From: Methyloligella sp. GL2
Lineage (GTDB): Bacteria; Pseudomonadota; Alphaproteobacteria; Rhizobiales; Methyloligellaceae
Reading direction: 5' to 3'
DNA: 64,000 bases
Assembly (NCBI RefSeq): GCF_013341275.1
Contig: NZ_CP054476.1
Span: 881,501-945,500 of the forward strand
Notes under the pieces: model-generated
Told to the model about the DNA's origin: nothing
Seen by the model: the letters and a program-made list of their open reading frames with translations, nothing else
Databases searched by the model: none
Part shown: piece by piece, positions 1 through 8,875 of the stretch
How positions within the stretch are numbered: position 1 is the first letter of the stretch
Layout of the letters: every line of letters begins with the position of its first letter
Made by a program: the position numbers and the translations under genes

Positions 1-311
1 ATCTCGAAAGCGACGATGCCGCCCATGCTATGGCCGACGAAGACCGGCTCCAGTAGCCGGACCTCGGCACAGAGCAGCGCGATGTCGTCGGCGAAGATCT
101 GCATCGTATAAGGGAGATCGGGCTTGTCGCTACGGCCATGGCCGCGCAGATCCATGGCCATCACCGTGTGGCCGTGGCGGACGAAGTGCGAGAAGAGCGG
201 TCCCATATAGGTGCTGTCGCAGCACCAGCCATGAATCAGCACGATGGGCCGCTTGCGGCCGATGGCCCGGCGGTAGCTTAAGGAGACCCGTTCGGTATCG
301 TCGTCTGGCAT
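1..311 (-). CDS. alpha/beta hydrolase, N-terminal part (cut by window edge)
   Basis: Reading leftward from an ATG at 311, the frame stays open to base 1 and gives about 103 residues. They contain the oxyanion-loop motif LIHGW, the strand DLRGHGRSDKP and the nucleophile elbow GHSMGG with the catalytic serine. This is the standard start of an alpha/beta hydrolase fold enzyme such as an esterase, haloperoxidase-like or carbon-carbon hydrolase. The Asp and His of the triad lie outside the window, so the substrate cannot be inferred. It is divergent from the aldo/keto reductase at 491, with about 180 bases of noncoding sequence between them. Confidence 0.85.
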   Translation of the reverse strand, partial: MPDDDTERVSLSYRRAIGRKRPIVLIHGWCCDSTYMGPLFSHFVRHGHTVMAMDLRGHGRSDKPDLPYTMQIFADDIALLCAEVRLLEPVFVGHSMGGIVAFE

Positions 312-490
312 GGGCTTTCGTGCGGTTTGCTTTGCGCGCCAAATTGTCCGCGCCGGGTTTCGTCGCCTCCGCAACCATCCTATCTCCGGCAAAGAGTTCG
401 GCACCAGCCCTCAGATACCGAGGCTCGGCTTAACGGTTTGGCGGGCGGGCCGCGTTAAACCCGAGGGGCGGCAATCGGGAGAAATGCGAC

Positions 491-1480
491 ATGGAACAGA
501 TCGAAATCGGAAAATCCGGCGTCACGGCCTCGCGGGTCGGGCTCGGCACTTGGGCGATCGGCGGCTGGATGTGGGGCGGCACGGAAGAGGCGGACGCCAT
601 CGCCACCATCCAGGAAGCGGTGCATGACGGGGTCAGCCTGATCGACACCGCGCCGGTCTATGGTTTCGGCCAGTCGGAGGAGATCGTCGGCAAGGCGATC
701 GCGCAAGGTAAGCTTCGCGACAGGGTCGCGATCGCCACCAAGGTCGGCCTCAACTGGAAGGACGGAAAGGTGTTCCGCGATTCCAGTCCGGCCCGCATCC
801 GCCAGGAGATCGAGGACTCGCTGCGCCGGCTGCAGACCGATGTGATCGACCTCTATCAGGTGCATTGGCCGGATATCCATGTGCCGTTCGAAGAGACGGC
901 GGAGACGCTGGAGGCGTTGCGCAAAGAGGGCAAGATCCGCGCGATCGGGGTCTCCAACTATTCGCCGGAGCAGATGGATGCGTTTCGCAAGGGCGCAAGG
1001 CTCGATGCGGTGCAGCCGCCCTATAATCTGTTCGAGCGGGAGATCGAGGCGGATGTGCTTCCCTATGCGCAGAAGACGGGGCTGACCTCGCTTTGCTACG
1101 GTGCGCTGTGCCGCGGATTGCTGTCCGGCAAGATGAGTGCGGACCGGAAATTCGAAGGCGACGACCTGCGCAAGAACGATCCGAAATTCCAGGCGGACAC
1201 GCTGCCCGACTATCTCGCCGCGGTGGATGCGCTGCAGGCGCTGGCCGAAGAGCGCTACGGCAAATCGGTGCTGGCGCTCGCGGTGCGCTGGATCCTGGAT
1301 CAGGGGCGGACCATCGCGCTTTGGGGCGCGCGCCATCCCGGTCAGCTCGCCCCGATCAAGGAAATCGCCGGCTGGCATATCGACGAAGAGACCAAGCGCG
1401 ATATCGACGCCATTCTGAACAAGACCGTCGAGACGCCGATCTCGCCGGAGTTCATGGCGCCGCCGGTGGAGCGGGTTTGA
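491..1480 (+). CDS. aldo/keto reductase
   Basis: A 329-residue aldo/keto reductase, an NADPH-dependent carbonyl or sugar reductase with a TIM barrel. The N-terminus reads EIGKSGVTASRVGLGTWAIG. The catalytic tetrad is visible: Asp and Tyr in IDTAPVYGFGQSE, Lys in AIATKVGLNW and His in YQVHWPD. The cofactor-binding region near the C-terminus is present. Length is normal for the AKR11/AKR12-like bacterial group. The ATG at 491 is preceded by a GGGAG at 478-482. A MaoC-family gene starts 9 bases after its stop, so the two are probably one operon. The actual substrate is not evident. Confidence 0.93.
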   Translation: MEQIEIGKSGVTASRVGLGTWAIGGWMWGGTEEADAIATIQEAVHDGVSLIDTAPVYGFGQSEEIVGKAIAQGKLRDRVAIATKVGLNWKDGKVFRDSSPARIRQEIEDSLRRLQTDVIDLYQVHWPDIHVPFEETAETLEALRKEGKIRAIGVSNYSPEQMDAFRKGARLDAVQPPYNLFEREIEADVLPYAQKTGLTSLCYGALCRGLLSGKMSADRKFEGDDLRKNDPKFQADTLPDYLAAVDALQALAEERYGKSVLALAVRWILDQGRTIALWGARHPGQLAPIKEIAGWHIDEETKRDIDAILNKTVETPISPEFMAPPVERV

Positions 1481-1489
1481 GGTTTGACG

Positions 1490-1966
1490 ATGAACGAGCA
1501 GGGAGCAGAGGCGCCGGGGCTGTTACAGGGCCACTATCTTGAGGATCTCAGCGTCGGGCAGGTGTTCGAGACCGGCCGCTATGAGATGACGCCAGAGGCG
1601 ATCAAGGCGTTTGCATCCAAGTTCGATCCGCAGCCTTTCCATACCGACGAGGCGGCCGCCGAAAAGAGCTTCTTCGGCGGGCTGGTGGCGAGCGGCTGGC
1701 ATACCGGCTCGGCCACCATGCGGATGCTGGTGGATAGCGGGTTCCTGGCGGACGGGTTCATCGGCGGCGGTGCCGAGGTCACTTGGCCGCGCGCCACCAA
1801 GCCCGGCGATATCTTGCGGGTGCGCGGCGAGGTTCTGGAGATCAAGCCGTCGCGCTCAAAGCCAGACCGCGGCATGGTCACGGCGGAAGTCACGACCCTC
1901 AATCAGCGCGACGAGGTGGTGCAGCGAATGGTGACCACCTTGGTGGTGCATCGCCGTCCGGCCTAA
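1490..1966 (+). CDS. MaoC-family acyl dehydratase
   Basis: A 158-residue single hot-dog protein of the MaoC / (R)-specific enoyl-CoA hydratase family. The hydratase motif is present as FDPQPFHTDEA (Asp and His) followed by GGLVASGWHT. Such enzymes hydrate trans-2-enoyl-CoA or act on related acyl thioesters. The ATG at 1490 is chosen because a GAGG lies 7 bases upstream. A TTG at 1484 would add two residues. It follows the aldo/keto reductase by only 9 bases and is probably co-transcribed with it. It converges on the flavoprotein gene that ends at 1976. The pathway is unknown. Confidence 0.9.
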   Translation: MNEQGAEAPGLLQGHYLEDLSVGQVFETGRYEMTPEAIKAFASKFDPQPFHTDEAAAEKSFFGGLVASGWHTGSATMRMLVDSGFLADGFIGGGAEVTWPRATKPGDILRVRGEVLEIKPSRSKPDRGMVTAEVTTLNQRDEVVQRMVTTLVVHRRPA

Positions 1967-1975
1967 GCCGGGCTG

Positions 1976-3658
1976 TTATTGTCCGGCGAGGAAGCCGTGC
2001 AGCGAGCGCACCACCTGGGCGCCTTCACCGATGGCGCCGCCGATCCGCTTTACCGAACCGGAGCGCACGTCGCCGATGGCGAAGACGCCGGGCACGGTGG
2101 ATTCCAGCGGTAACGGCGTGCGTGCGTCCTCGGTGCTGTCGCGGCTATCGGTGATGACGAAGCCGGCCGGGTCGAGCGCCACGCCGCAGCCTTCCAGCCA
2201 ATCGGTCTCCGGCTCCGCTCCGATGAACAGGAACACGTCGGAGATGGATGCGCGCGCTTCACCCGTTGCTTTGCTGCGCCAGCTTACCTCGTTGAGACCG
2301 GTCAGACGGTCGCCCTCCAGACCGGTGATTTCCGTTTCGAACATCAGCTCGATATTGGGCGCCGCCTCGATGCGTTCGATCAGATAGCTCGACATGCTCG
2401 CGGCGAGGTTCGGTTTGCGGACCATCATGCGCACCTTGGAGGCATGGCCGCAGAGAAAGACCGCGCCTTGGCCGGCGGAGTTGCCACCGCCGACCAGGAT
2501 CACTTCGCGGTCCTTGATGCGCTGGGCCTCGATGGGAGAGGCCCAATACCAGATGCCGCGGCCTTCGAGCTCGGCGAGCTTTTCCAGCTTGGGGCGGCGG
2601 TAGCGGGCGCCGCTGGCCACCACGACGGTGCGGGCGCGGATGGTCTCGCCGTCTTCCGTCTCCAGCACGAAGATGCCGTCCGGCCGGTCGCAATCGAGCG
2701 ACTTGATCTCCACTGGGATGCGCATATCGATGCCGAATTTCTGCGCCTGGACGAAGGCGCGGCTGACCAAAGCATGGCCGGTAATGCCGGTGGGGAAGCC
2801 GAAGTAATTTTCGATACGCGCGCTGGCGCCGGCCTGGCCGCCGTAAGAGCGGCAATCGAGCACGATCATCGACAGGCCTTCGGAGCCGCCATAGACCGCA
2901 GCCGACAGGCCTGCCGGTCCGGAGCCGACGATGGCGACATCGTAGATCTCGTCGGAGACCGGCTCGCCGAGCATGCCCATGGCGCGAGCAAGATCGCGCT
3001 CGCCGGGGTTCTTCAGGAAGGTGCCGTCGGGGCAAATCACGAGCGGAAGCTGCTCGCCGGTCAGGGGGCAGCGGTCGAGGATCTGGCGTGCCTCCATGTC
3101 CGTATCTGGATCCACCAGGTGATGGGGATAGCCGTTGCGGCGGAGGAAGTTCTGCAGCCGCATGACATCGGCATTGCCGGCATCGCCGATCAGCACCAGG
3201 CTGCCGAAGCCGCTTTGCAGCAGGCCGACGCGGCGGAGGATCAGCGCGCGCACGATACGCTCGCCGAGATCGGCCTCGGCGATGAGAAAAGCGCGCAGGC
3301 CTTCCGGAGTCAGCAGCAGCGCCTCGACATCCTCTTCGGCGCGCCCGTCGACCAGGGCGGCGCGATTGGAAAGCTGGCCGACCTCGGCCAGGAACTGTCC
3401 CGGGCCTTGCTCGACCACCGGCGTGACATTGCCGAGCCCGTCGCGCTGGGTGATGGCGACATGTCCCTTCAGCAGCACGAACATGCCGGGCGCAGGCCTG
3501 CCGGCCTGGAACAGCATCTCGCCTTGTTTGTACTGGCAGGGCGTGCCGAAGCGGCTAAGGCGCCCGATCTCTTCCTCGGTCAGCGTCGGGAAGGTCTGTT
3601 CGTAGCGCGGCGGCTTGTCTTCCGCCGCCGCCGCGGGGGCTTCTTCATCTTCGGCCAT
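1976..3658 (-). CDS. cyclic-nucleotide-binding domain fused to thioredoxin-reductase-like flavoprotein
   Basis: A 560-residue fusion. Residues about 25-145 form a cNMP-binding (CAP-like) domain with FQAGRPAPGMFVLLKG. Residues about 150-230 look like a thioredoxin/glutaredoxin-like linker. From about residue 238 comes an FAD/NAD(P) oxidoreductase: FAD motif VAIVGSGPAGLSAA, NAD(P) motif VILVGGGNSAGQGA and a C-terminal FAD motif VFAIGDVRSGSVKR. The redox CxxC normal for thioredoxin reductase (CATC) is replaced by the stretch GIWYWAS, so it is not a classical thioredoxin reductase. Its electron acceptor is unknown. Proteins with this architecture are common in alphaproteobacteria. The gene is monocistronic between convergent and divergent neighbours. 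Confidence 0.93.
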   Translation of the reverse strand: MAEDEEAPAAAAEDKPPRYEQTFPTLTEEEIGRLSRFGTPCQYKQGEMLFQAGRPAPGMFVLLKGHVAITQRDGLGNVTPVVEQGPGQFLAEVGQLSNRAALVDGRAEEDVEALLLTPEGLRAFLIAEADLGERIVRALILRRVGLLQSGFGSLVLIGDAGNADVMRLQNFLRRNGYPHHLVDPDTDMEARQILDRCPLTGEQLPLVICPDGTFLKNPGERDLARAMGMLGEPVSDEIYDVAIVGSGPAGLSAAVYGGSEGLSMIVLDCRSYGGQAGASARIENYFGFPTGITGHALVSRAFVQAQKFGIDMRIPVEIKSLDCDRPDGIFVLETEDGETIRARTVVVASGARYRRPKLEKLAELEGRGIWYWASPIEAQRIKDREVILVGGGNSAGQGAVFLCGHASKVRMMVRKPNLAASMSSYLIERIEAAPNIELMFETEITGLEGDRLTGLNEVSWRSKATGEARASISDVFLFIGAEPETDWLEGCGVALDPAGFVITDSRDSTEDARTPLPLESTVPGVFAIGDVRSGSVKRIGGAIGEGAQVVRSLHGFLAGQ

Positions 3659-3794
3659 GATACGTCCCCTTTTCGCATGCCGCTTGGCATCTTACGCCTT
3701 GTAGGCGGGGCTTTCGCCGTTGTGCATCAGACATTGGTTTTAGAGGCGCGAGCCTTACGTATCGGTATGACGCCGATGCGGCGCCGATCCACAG

Positions 3795-4814
3795 TCACAG
3801 ATCGCCGGTGCGGGCGGTCTGGATCACCTCGGCGAGAATCGAGACGGCGATTTCGGCCGGCCCCACCGCGCCGATATTGAGGCCGATGGGGGCGTGAATG
3901 CGGGCCAGCTCGTCCTCGGAGAAGCCGGCCGCGCGAAGCCTCTCCAGACGATTGGCGTGGGTGCGCTTGGAGCCCAGGGCGCCGATATAGAGGCAACCGG
4001 ATCTCAGGGCGAGGCGTAGCGCCTCGTCATCGAGCTGGGCGACATGGGACAGCACCACGACGGCGGTGCGCCCGTCGAGGCCGATTTCCGGGATCGCCGC
4101 CTCCGGCCATTCGACTCTCAGATCGACATCGCCGAAACGCGCCGCGGTGGAGAAGGCGCTTCTCGGATCGACCACGACGACATCGTAGCCGACGGTGCGG
4201 GCGAGGGCGCAAAGATGCTGGGCGATATGGCTCGCCCCGACGATGAGCAGCCGGGTGACCGGCATCAGCGCATGCACGAAGATCTGGGTTTCGCCGCGCT
4301 CGGCGAGGAAGCTTTTGCCGGCTCGCGCCTTGGCGGCGATTTCCTCGGGGAGAGCGAGGCTTTCGCCGTATTCGCGCATTCCGGTCTCGACATCGGTGAC
4401 GACGAAGAGGGGCGCGCGGCGCCCCGCGGCGTTCAGCAGCGCCTCCAGAAAGGCGCGATCCGTCTCGCCGTTCAGCGCTTCGAGAAGCACCTGGATGGTG
4501 CCGCCGCAGGGCAGCCCGACGCTCCAGGCGGTCTCGTCGTCGACGCCGAAGCTGAGCAGCGCCGGCTTACCCCGCTCCATCACCGCTTGCGCCTCGACGA
4601 TCACCTCCACCTCGACGCAGCCGCCGGAGATCGAGCCTTCGAAGCGCCCGTCCGGCGCAATGACCAGCTGGCCGCCGACGGGAACCGGGGAGGAACCCCA
4701 AGTGGAGACCACGGTCGCGATCGCCGCTTGGCCAAACTCGGTTAGCCAAGCGGTCGCGATCTGCTGGATGCCGGGACCCACCTTGTCGGCGCCCGGTGCT
4801 ATTCCAATGTTCAT
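3795..4814 (-). CDS. XdhC/CoxI-family molybdoenzyme maturation protein
   Basis: A 339-residue XdhC/CoxI protein. The N-terminal XdhC domain has the motif GSISGGCVEVEV and the later GLPCGGTIQV with a conserved cysteine. The C-terminal Rossmann domain has LLIVGASHIAQHL and ends in a typical GALGSKRTHANRL segment. XdhC proteins bind and help sulfurate or insert the molybdenum cofactor of xanthine-dehydrogenase-family oxidases. The ATG at 4814 is used; a TTG at 4865 would extend the protein by 17 residues. No intact oxidase gene is present here, but the C-terminal end of one survives on the other strand at 4916-5056. Confidence 0.9.
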   Translation of the reverse strand: MNIGIAPGADKVGPGIQQIATAWLTEFGQAAIATVVSTWGSSPVPVGGQLVIAPDGRFEGSISGGCVEVEVIVEAQAVMERGKPALLSFGVDDETAWSVGLPCGGTIQVLLEALNGETDRAFLEALLNAAGRRAPLFVVTDVETGMREYGESLALPEEIAAKARAGKSFLAERGETQIFVHALMPVTRLLIVGASHIAQHLCALARTVGYDVVVVDPRSAFSTAARFGDVDLRVEWPEAAIPEIGLDGRTAVVVLSHVAQLDDEALRLALRSGCLYIGALGSKRTHANRLERLRAAGFSEDELARIHAPIGLNIGAVGPAEIAVSILAEVIQTARTGDL

Positions 4815-4915
4815 GAGGGAACTTAGTATGGTCTCCAGCACGGTTTTCAAGCACTGGGAAAGCAATCGTCACAAGGTGGGCCCTCGTGCGCAGCTCGCGC
4901 ATCTTGGGTTTTGCG

Positions 4916-5056
4916 GCCATTTGGGATGAGGCGCCGGGCGGCATCGGCGAGCCGGGGACGGCCGGGATCGCGCCTGCCGTCTACAACGCGATCTTCGCCG
5001 CGACGGGCAAGCGCCTGCGCTCCATGCCGGTGGATACCAAAGCGCTGTCGTCCTAA
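4916..5056 (+). pseudogene. C-terminal remnant of a molybdopterin-binding oxidase subunit (IorB/xanthine dehydrogenase family)
   Basis: The forward frame ending at the TAA 5054-5056 reads [20 protein letters not shown] and then [13 protein letters not shown]. This matches the conserved end of the large molybdopterin-binding subunit of isoquinoline 1-oxidoreductase / aldehyde oxidase proteins, including the catalytic Glu in GEPG. The similarity starts abruptly near 4931 and no start codon or upstream domain is present, so only about 45 residues of a protein of over 700 remain. Its position beside xdhC fits a deleted oxidase operon. The family assignment rests on motif recognition. Confidence 0.7.
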
Positions 5057-5078
5057 GGGGGCGGCGGCGCCGAAAGGC

Positions 5079-6092
5079 TTAGCGGGCGAGGAGTTCGCCC
5101 GCGGCCTGGTCGAAGGCGGTTTTGAAGCCCGGGTCGTTATTGCCGGACGCGGCGCAATGGCCGAAATCCGATTTGAACGGACGGCATTCGGCGTCGGGCA
5201 TCTTGTCCGCCTCGATCTCGTTGTCTTCCGGCGGGAAGTAGAGGTCGGTGGTCGATGGCATCAAAATGGCGCGCGCCTTGATGGCACCAAGCGCCTTATC
5301 GATGTCGCCGCAATAGCGGGGGTTGGCGCTGATATCGCCATGCTGCCAGGCCCAGAGCATGGCGAGAAGATCGTTGGCGTCCCACGTCTCGTGGTCCTTC
5401 TCCCAATCGGCCAGCAGATCTTCGAAGGTGGCAAAGCCGAGCCGCTTATAAAGCCCCTCGCGGAAGAAGGCCTGGGAGTAGGCCCAGCCGCAATAGACCC
5501 GGGCGAAGGCGCGCAAACCTTTCAGCGGCGGTTCGGTATAGGCGCCGTCCTCAAAGGCGCAATCGGCCTTGAGCGCCGCCTTCACCCCTTCGAGGAAGAC
5601 GTAGTTGTGGGGCGAGGTCTTGGCCGAGGCGCAGAAGGGCAGGATCGCTTCCACCATGTCGGGATATTGCGCGGCCCATTGATAGGTCTGGCAGCCGGCC
5701 ATGGACCAGCCGGTGACAAGGGCGAGGCGCTCGATGCCGAACAGGCGGGTCAGCAGCCGGTGCTGGCAGGCGACATTGTCGTACAGCGTGACCTTGGGAA
5801 AGTTCGGCCCGCGTTGGGCGCGATGCGCGTTGCTCGGCGAGGTCGAGAGTCCGTTGCCGAACATATTGATGGAGACGATGAAATGGCGTGCCGGATCGAT
5901 GGCGCGGCCTTCGCCGAAATAACTCTCGTTGCGGGTGTGGGTGCCGGTATAGAAGGTCGGCATCAGCACCACATTGTCGCCGGCCTCGCTCAAGCGGCCA
6001 TAGGTCTTATAGGCGAGTTGCGCGCCCCTAAGCGTGCGACCCGACTGCAGGGCGACGTCGCCGAGGCTGAAAGTCTCGTAGTCTGCAGTCAT
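5079..6092 (-). CDS. homoserine O-acetyltransferase-like alpha/beta hydrolase (MetX family)
   Basis: A 337-residue MetX-like acyltransferase or hydrolase. It has the MetX-type start (LQSGRTLRGAQLAYKTYGRL), the nucleophile elbow TGWSMAGCQ, an Asp in the segment STTDLYFPPED, and the final His in DFGHCAASG. MetX acetylates homoserine in methionine synthesis. This protein departs from the usual GGSMGG elbow and belongs to a subgroup whose substrate is often unassigned, so true MetX activity is doubtful. The ATG at 6092 is preferred over longer in-frame starts because similarity begins there. It follows a LysE-type gene by 29 bases on the same strand. Confidence 0.88.
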   Translation of the reverse strand: MTADYETFSLGDVALQSGRTLRGAQLAYKTYGRLSEAGDNVVLMPTFYTGTHTRNESYFGEGRAIDPARHFIVSINMFGNGLSTSPSNAHRAQRGPNFPKVTLYDNVACQHRLLTRLFGIERLALVTGWSMAGCQTYQWAAQYPDMVEAILPFCASAKTSPHNYVFLEGVKAALKADCAFEDGAYTEPPLKGLRAFARVYCGWAYSQAFFREGLYKRLGFATFEDLLADWEKDHETWDANDLLAMLWAWQHGDISANPRYCGDIDKALGAIKARAILMPSTTDLYFPPEDNEIEADKMPDAECRPFKSDFGHCAASGNNDPGFKTAFDQAAGELLAR

Positions 6093-6121
6093 TCGCTTCG
6101 CACTCCTTCTTCCGCCCGCCG

Positions 6122-6715
6122 CTAGATCCAGAATATCAAGCCGGTCAGCGCCGTCATGACCGCAAGTGTGCGATTGACCATGATGAGGTGCTTGTCGTGC
6201 TTGAGAAAGCGCCGCAACGTGGCCCCGAAGGTGAGCCAGGTGGTGGAGCAGGGGAACATGGAGACCATGCACACGACGACCACCAGGATCAGCGAGGCGA
6301 CATAGTCCGGGCCCGGCGTGGTATATGCGGCCACGGCCGTGACGGCCAGAACCCAGGCTTTCGGATTGGCGAACTGGAACGCCGCCGCCTGGAGGAAAGT
6401 GATCGGTTTGGAGGCGGTCGCTTCGGGCAGTCCGGCCGCGCGCCAGAGCTTCCAGGCCAGGTAGAGCAGATAGAAGGTGCCGCCGACCTTGATCGCGAGC
6501 TGCAAACGCGGCTCGTAGGCAAAGGCCGCTCCCAGCCCGGCCCCGACGATGGCGATCTGAAGCCCGCCGCCGGTGGGGATGCCGAACAGATGCGGCAAGG
6601 TCCGCTTCATGCCGAAGATCAGCCCTGAGGTGGCCAGCATCATGTTGTTGGGGCCAGGCGTGATCGCCATGACGAAGATGTAGAGCGCGAGCGGCGCGAT
6701 GATCGCGGTATCCAT
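6122..6715 (-). CDS. LysE/RhtB-family amino-acid exporter
   Basis: A 197-residue inner-membrane protein with about six hydrophobic segments. The N-terminal motif YIFVMAITPGPNNMMLATSG is the hallmark of the LysE/RhtB translocators, which export amino acids or small metabolites by proton exchange. FANPKAWVLAV is the second conserved block. The ATG at 6715 is chosen because the family begins right before the first membrane segment; earlier in-frame codons add unrelated residues. It may be co-transcribed with the MetX-like gene downstream, and it is divergent from the sitABCD operon. The substrate is not known. Confidence 0.92.
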   Translation of the reverse strand: MDTAIIAPLALYIFVMAITPGPNNMMLATSGLIFGMKRTLPHLFGIPTGGGLQIAIVGAGLGAAFAYEPRLQLAIKVGGTFYLLYLAWKLWRAAGLPEATASKPITFLQAAAFQFANPKAWVLAVTAVAAYTTPGPDYVASLILVVVVCMVSMFPCSTTWLTFGATLRRFLKHDKHLIMVNRTLAVMTALTGLIFWI

Positions 6716-6875
6716 GGAGAAGCCTGAGGCTTGAGAGGTGATCGGCGACGATCTGGCGGGCGTAAGAACAGGGGATGGATAGGACGTGAGTCCCGGCAGC
6801 GCCGTCAATGGTGACAGCAGATATGGCGCAGGGCGAAAGGCTTAGAAACGGGCCAATTCGCCGCCCCTTCTTTTA

Positions 6876-6892
6876 TTGCAAATGATTTGCAA
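6876..6892. promoter_or_regulatory. perfect 17-bp palindrome upstream of sitA (candidate Mur/Fur box)
   Basis: TTGCAAATGATTTGCAA is a perfect inverted repeat of two 8-base arms around a central G, 79 bases before the sitA start. It resembles the TGCAAAT-type boxes bound by Fur-family manganese regulators (Mur) in rhizobia, which repress sitABCD when Mn is sufficient. The regulator gene itself is not in this window. Confidence 0.75.
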
Positions 6893-6971
6893 CTAGATAG
6901 AGTAGGCAGGGTTGAAGAGGCGGAGTGAGCCGTCCGGACGTCTTTTTTAGATCACCGGCAGGAGAGCTTGT

Positions 6972-7934
6972 ATGGGTTGGCGCACTCGGTTTGCGCAGAA
7001 TCTACAGTTATGTCTGAGAGCCGCGGGCGCGCTGCTACTGGCGTTCGCTTTGCTGTTGCCGCTCGGGGCTTGCGAGCCCGACGAGACAGGCAGCGGCGAC
7101 GGCAAGCTAAAGGTGGTGACCACCTTCACGGTGATCGCCGACATGGCCCAGAACGTTGCCGGCGACAAAGCGGAGGTCGCCTCGATCACCAAGCCGGGCG
7201 CGGAGATCCACAACTACCAGCCGACGCCGGGCGATATCCTGAAAGCGCAGGATGCCGATCTGATCTTGTGGAACGGGCTCGATCTGGAGCGCTGGTTCGA
7301 GAAGTTCTTCCGCAATCTGCGCGATGTGCCGAGCGTCGTCGTCTCCGACGGGATCGAGCCGATCAGCATCTCGTCGGGTCCCTATGACGGCAAGCCTAAC
7401 CCCCATGCCTGGATGTCGGTCTCCGACGGGGAGATCTATGTGAAGAATATCCGCGACGCGCTGATCGAATACGATCCCGACAATGCGGAGACCTATAAGG
7501 CGAACGCGGACGCCTATATCGCCAAGCTGCACGCTATGGCGGAACCGATCCGGAAAACCTTGGCGGCGGTGCCCGACGACGAGCGCTGGCTGGTCACCAG
7601 CGAGGGGGCTTTCAGTTATCTCGCCCGGGACTATGATCTGAAAGAGCTCTATCTGTGGCCGATCAATGCCGATGCGCAAGGGACGCCGCAGCAAGTACGC
7701 CATGTGATCGACGAGGTGAGGGCGAATAAGATTCCGGCGGTGTTCTCCGAAAGCACGGTCTCGGACAAGCCTGCCAAGCAGGTGGCGCAGGAGACCGGCG
7801 CCCGCTATGGCGGCGTGCTCTATGTCGACTCCTTGAGCGCGGCGGATGGGCCGGTGCCGAGCTATCTCGATCTGTTGCGGGTCACCTCCGAGACCATCGC
7901 CAATGGGTTCCAGGATAAAGGGCCGTCGGAATGA
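6972..7934 (+). CDS. sitA: manganese/iron ABC transporter, periplasmic metal-binding protein SitA
   Basis: A 320-residue cluster A-I metal-binding protein (ZnuA/SitA/TroA fold). It captures Mn(II) or Fe(II) in the periplasm for SitBCD. Ligand regions are visible: His in [13 protein letters not shown], His in PNPHAWMS, Glu in VTSEGAFSY and Asp in YVDSLS. The signal sequence ends in LGAC, so Cys34 may be lipid-modified; many alphaproteobacterial SitA proteins have an ordinary cleavable signal instead. It has no His-rich loop, which argues against zinc. An AGGAGAG precedes the ATG. Its stop overlaps sitB (ATGA), and a candidate metal-regulator palindrome lies upstream. Confidence 0.95.
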   Translation: MGWRTRFAQNLQLCLRAAGALLLAFALLLPLGACEPDETGSGDGKLKVVTTFTVIADMAQNVAGDKAEVASITKPGAEIHNYQPTPGDILKAQDADLILWNGLDLERWFEKFFRNLRDVPSVVVSDGIEPISISSGPYDGKPNPHAWMSVSDGEIYVKNIRDALIEYDPDNAETYKANADAYIAKLHAMAEPIRKTLAAVPDDERWLVTSEGAFSYLARDYDLKELYLWPINADAQGTPQQVRHVIDEVRANKIPAVFSESTVSDKPAKQVAQETGARYGGVLYVDSLSAADGPVPSYLDLLRVTSETIANGFQDKGPSE

Positions 7935-8875
7935 AGCCTGAGAGGGGACTGAAATCCGACGGCTTGCGCCGGGACCAGATGCCGGGAATATCGGTCCAGG
8001 GCGTGACCGTGACCTACCGCAACGGCCATACCGCCTTGCGGGATGTCAGCTTCACGATCCCGACCGGCACCATCACGGCGCTGGTCGGGGTGAACGGCAG
8101 CGGCAAGTCCACCCTGTTCAAGGCGATCATGGGTTTCCTCGACATCGGCAAGGGGACGATCTCGATCCTCGGACACTCGGTGAAGGAGGCGTTGCGGCAG
8201 ACGCAGGTCGCCTATGTGCCGCAAGCCGAGGAGGTGGACTGGAACTTCCCCGTCCTGGTCGAGGACGTGGTGATGATGGGCCGTTACGGCCACATGAATT
8301 TTCTGCGCATTCCGGGCAAGCGCGATCACGCGGCGGTGGAGGCGGCGCTCCAGCGGGTCGATATGCTCGATTTCCGCAAGCGGCAGATCGGCGAGCTGTC
8401 CGGCGGTCAGAAGAAGCGGGTATTTCTTGCCCGGGCGTTGGCACAGGACGCCAAGGTGATCCTGCTCGACGAGCCGTTCACCGGGGTCGATGTGAAGACC
8501 GAGGATGCCATCATCGTCCTGCTCAAGGCGCTGCGCGACGAGGGGCGGGTGATGCTGGTCTCCACCCATAATCTCGGCTCGGTGCCGGAGTTCTGCGACC
8601 GGACCGTGCTTTTGAAGCAGACCGTGATGGCAGCGGGGCTCACCAAGGAGGTGTTCACGCAAGCCAATCTGGAGCGGACCTTCGGCGGCGTGCTGCGCCA
8701 TTTCGTGCTGGGCGATCAGCGGCAGGCACCGGGCGCGCCGGGCGAGGCGGTGACGGTGATCTCCGACGACGAGCGGCCTCTCGTGGTCTATGGCGACGAG
8801 GGGCGGAAGCACGGGAACGCCGCGCGCGCGGATGGCGAAACAGAGCCCAGCGCGGCGGAAGAGGAGAAGCGATGA
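7931..8875 (+). CDS. sitB: manganese/iron ABC transporter, ATP-binding protein SitB
   Basis: A 314-residue ABC ATPase that powers metal import through SitCD. Walker A is GVNGSGKST, the signature is [14 protein letters not shown], Walker B is VILLDEPF and the switch His is in STHN. The first 16 residues before MPGISVQG may not be translated; an ATG at 7979 is the alternative start, while the ATG at 7931 overlaps the sitA stop. The last 50 residues are a charged tail beyond the ATPase core. It overlaps sitC by 4 bases, so translation is probably coupled along the operon. Confidence 0.95.
   Translation: MKPERGLKSDGLRRDQMPGISVQGVTVTYRNGHTALRDVSFTIPTGTITALVGVNGSGKSTLFKAIMGFLDIGKGTISILGHSVKEALRQTQVAYVPQAEEVDWNFPVLVEDVVMMGRYGHMNFLRIPGKRDHAAVEAALQRVDMLDFRKRQIGELSGGQKKRVFLARALAQDAKVILLDEPFTGVDVKTEDAIIVLLKALRDEGRVMLVSTHNLGSVPEFCDRTVLLKQTVMAAGLTKEVFTQANLERTFGGVLRHFVLGDQRQAPGAPGEAVTVISDDERPLVVYGDEGRKHGNAARADGETEPSAAEEEKR

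Noticed and set aside
2444-3880. A 478-codon plus-strand frame
   Set aside because: Shadow of the cNMP/FAD oxidoreductase, whose dinucleotide motifs lie on the minus strand.
4911-6125. A 404-codon plus-strand frame
   Set aside because: Shadow of the MetX-like gene on the minus strand; no recognisable motif.
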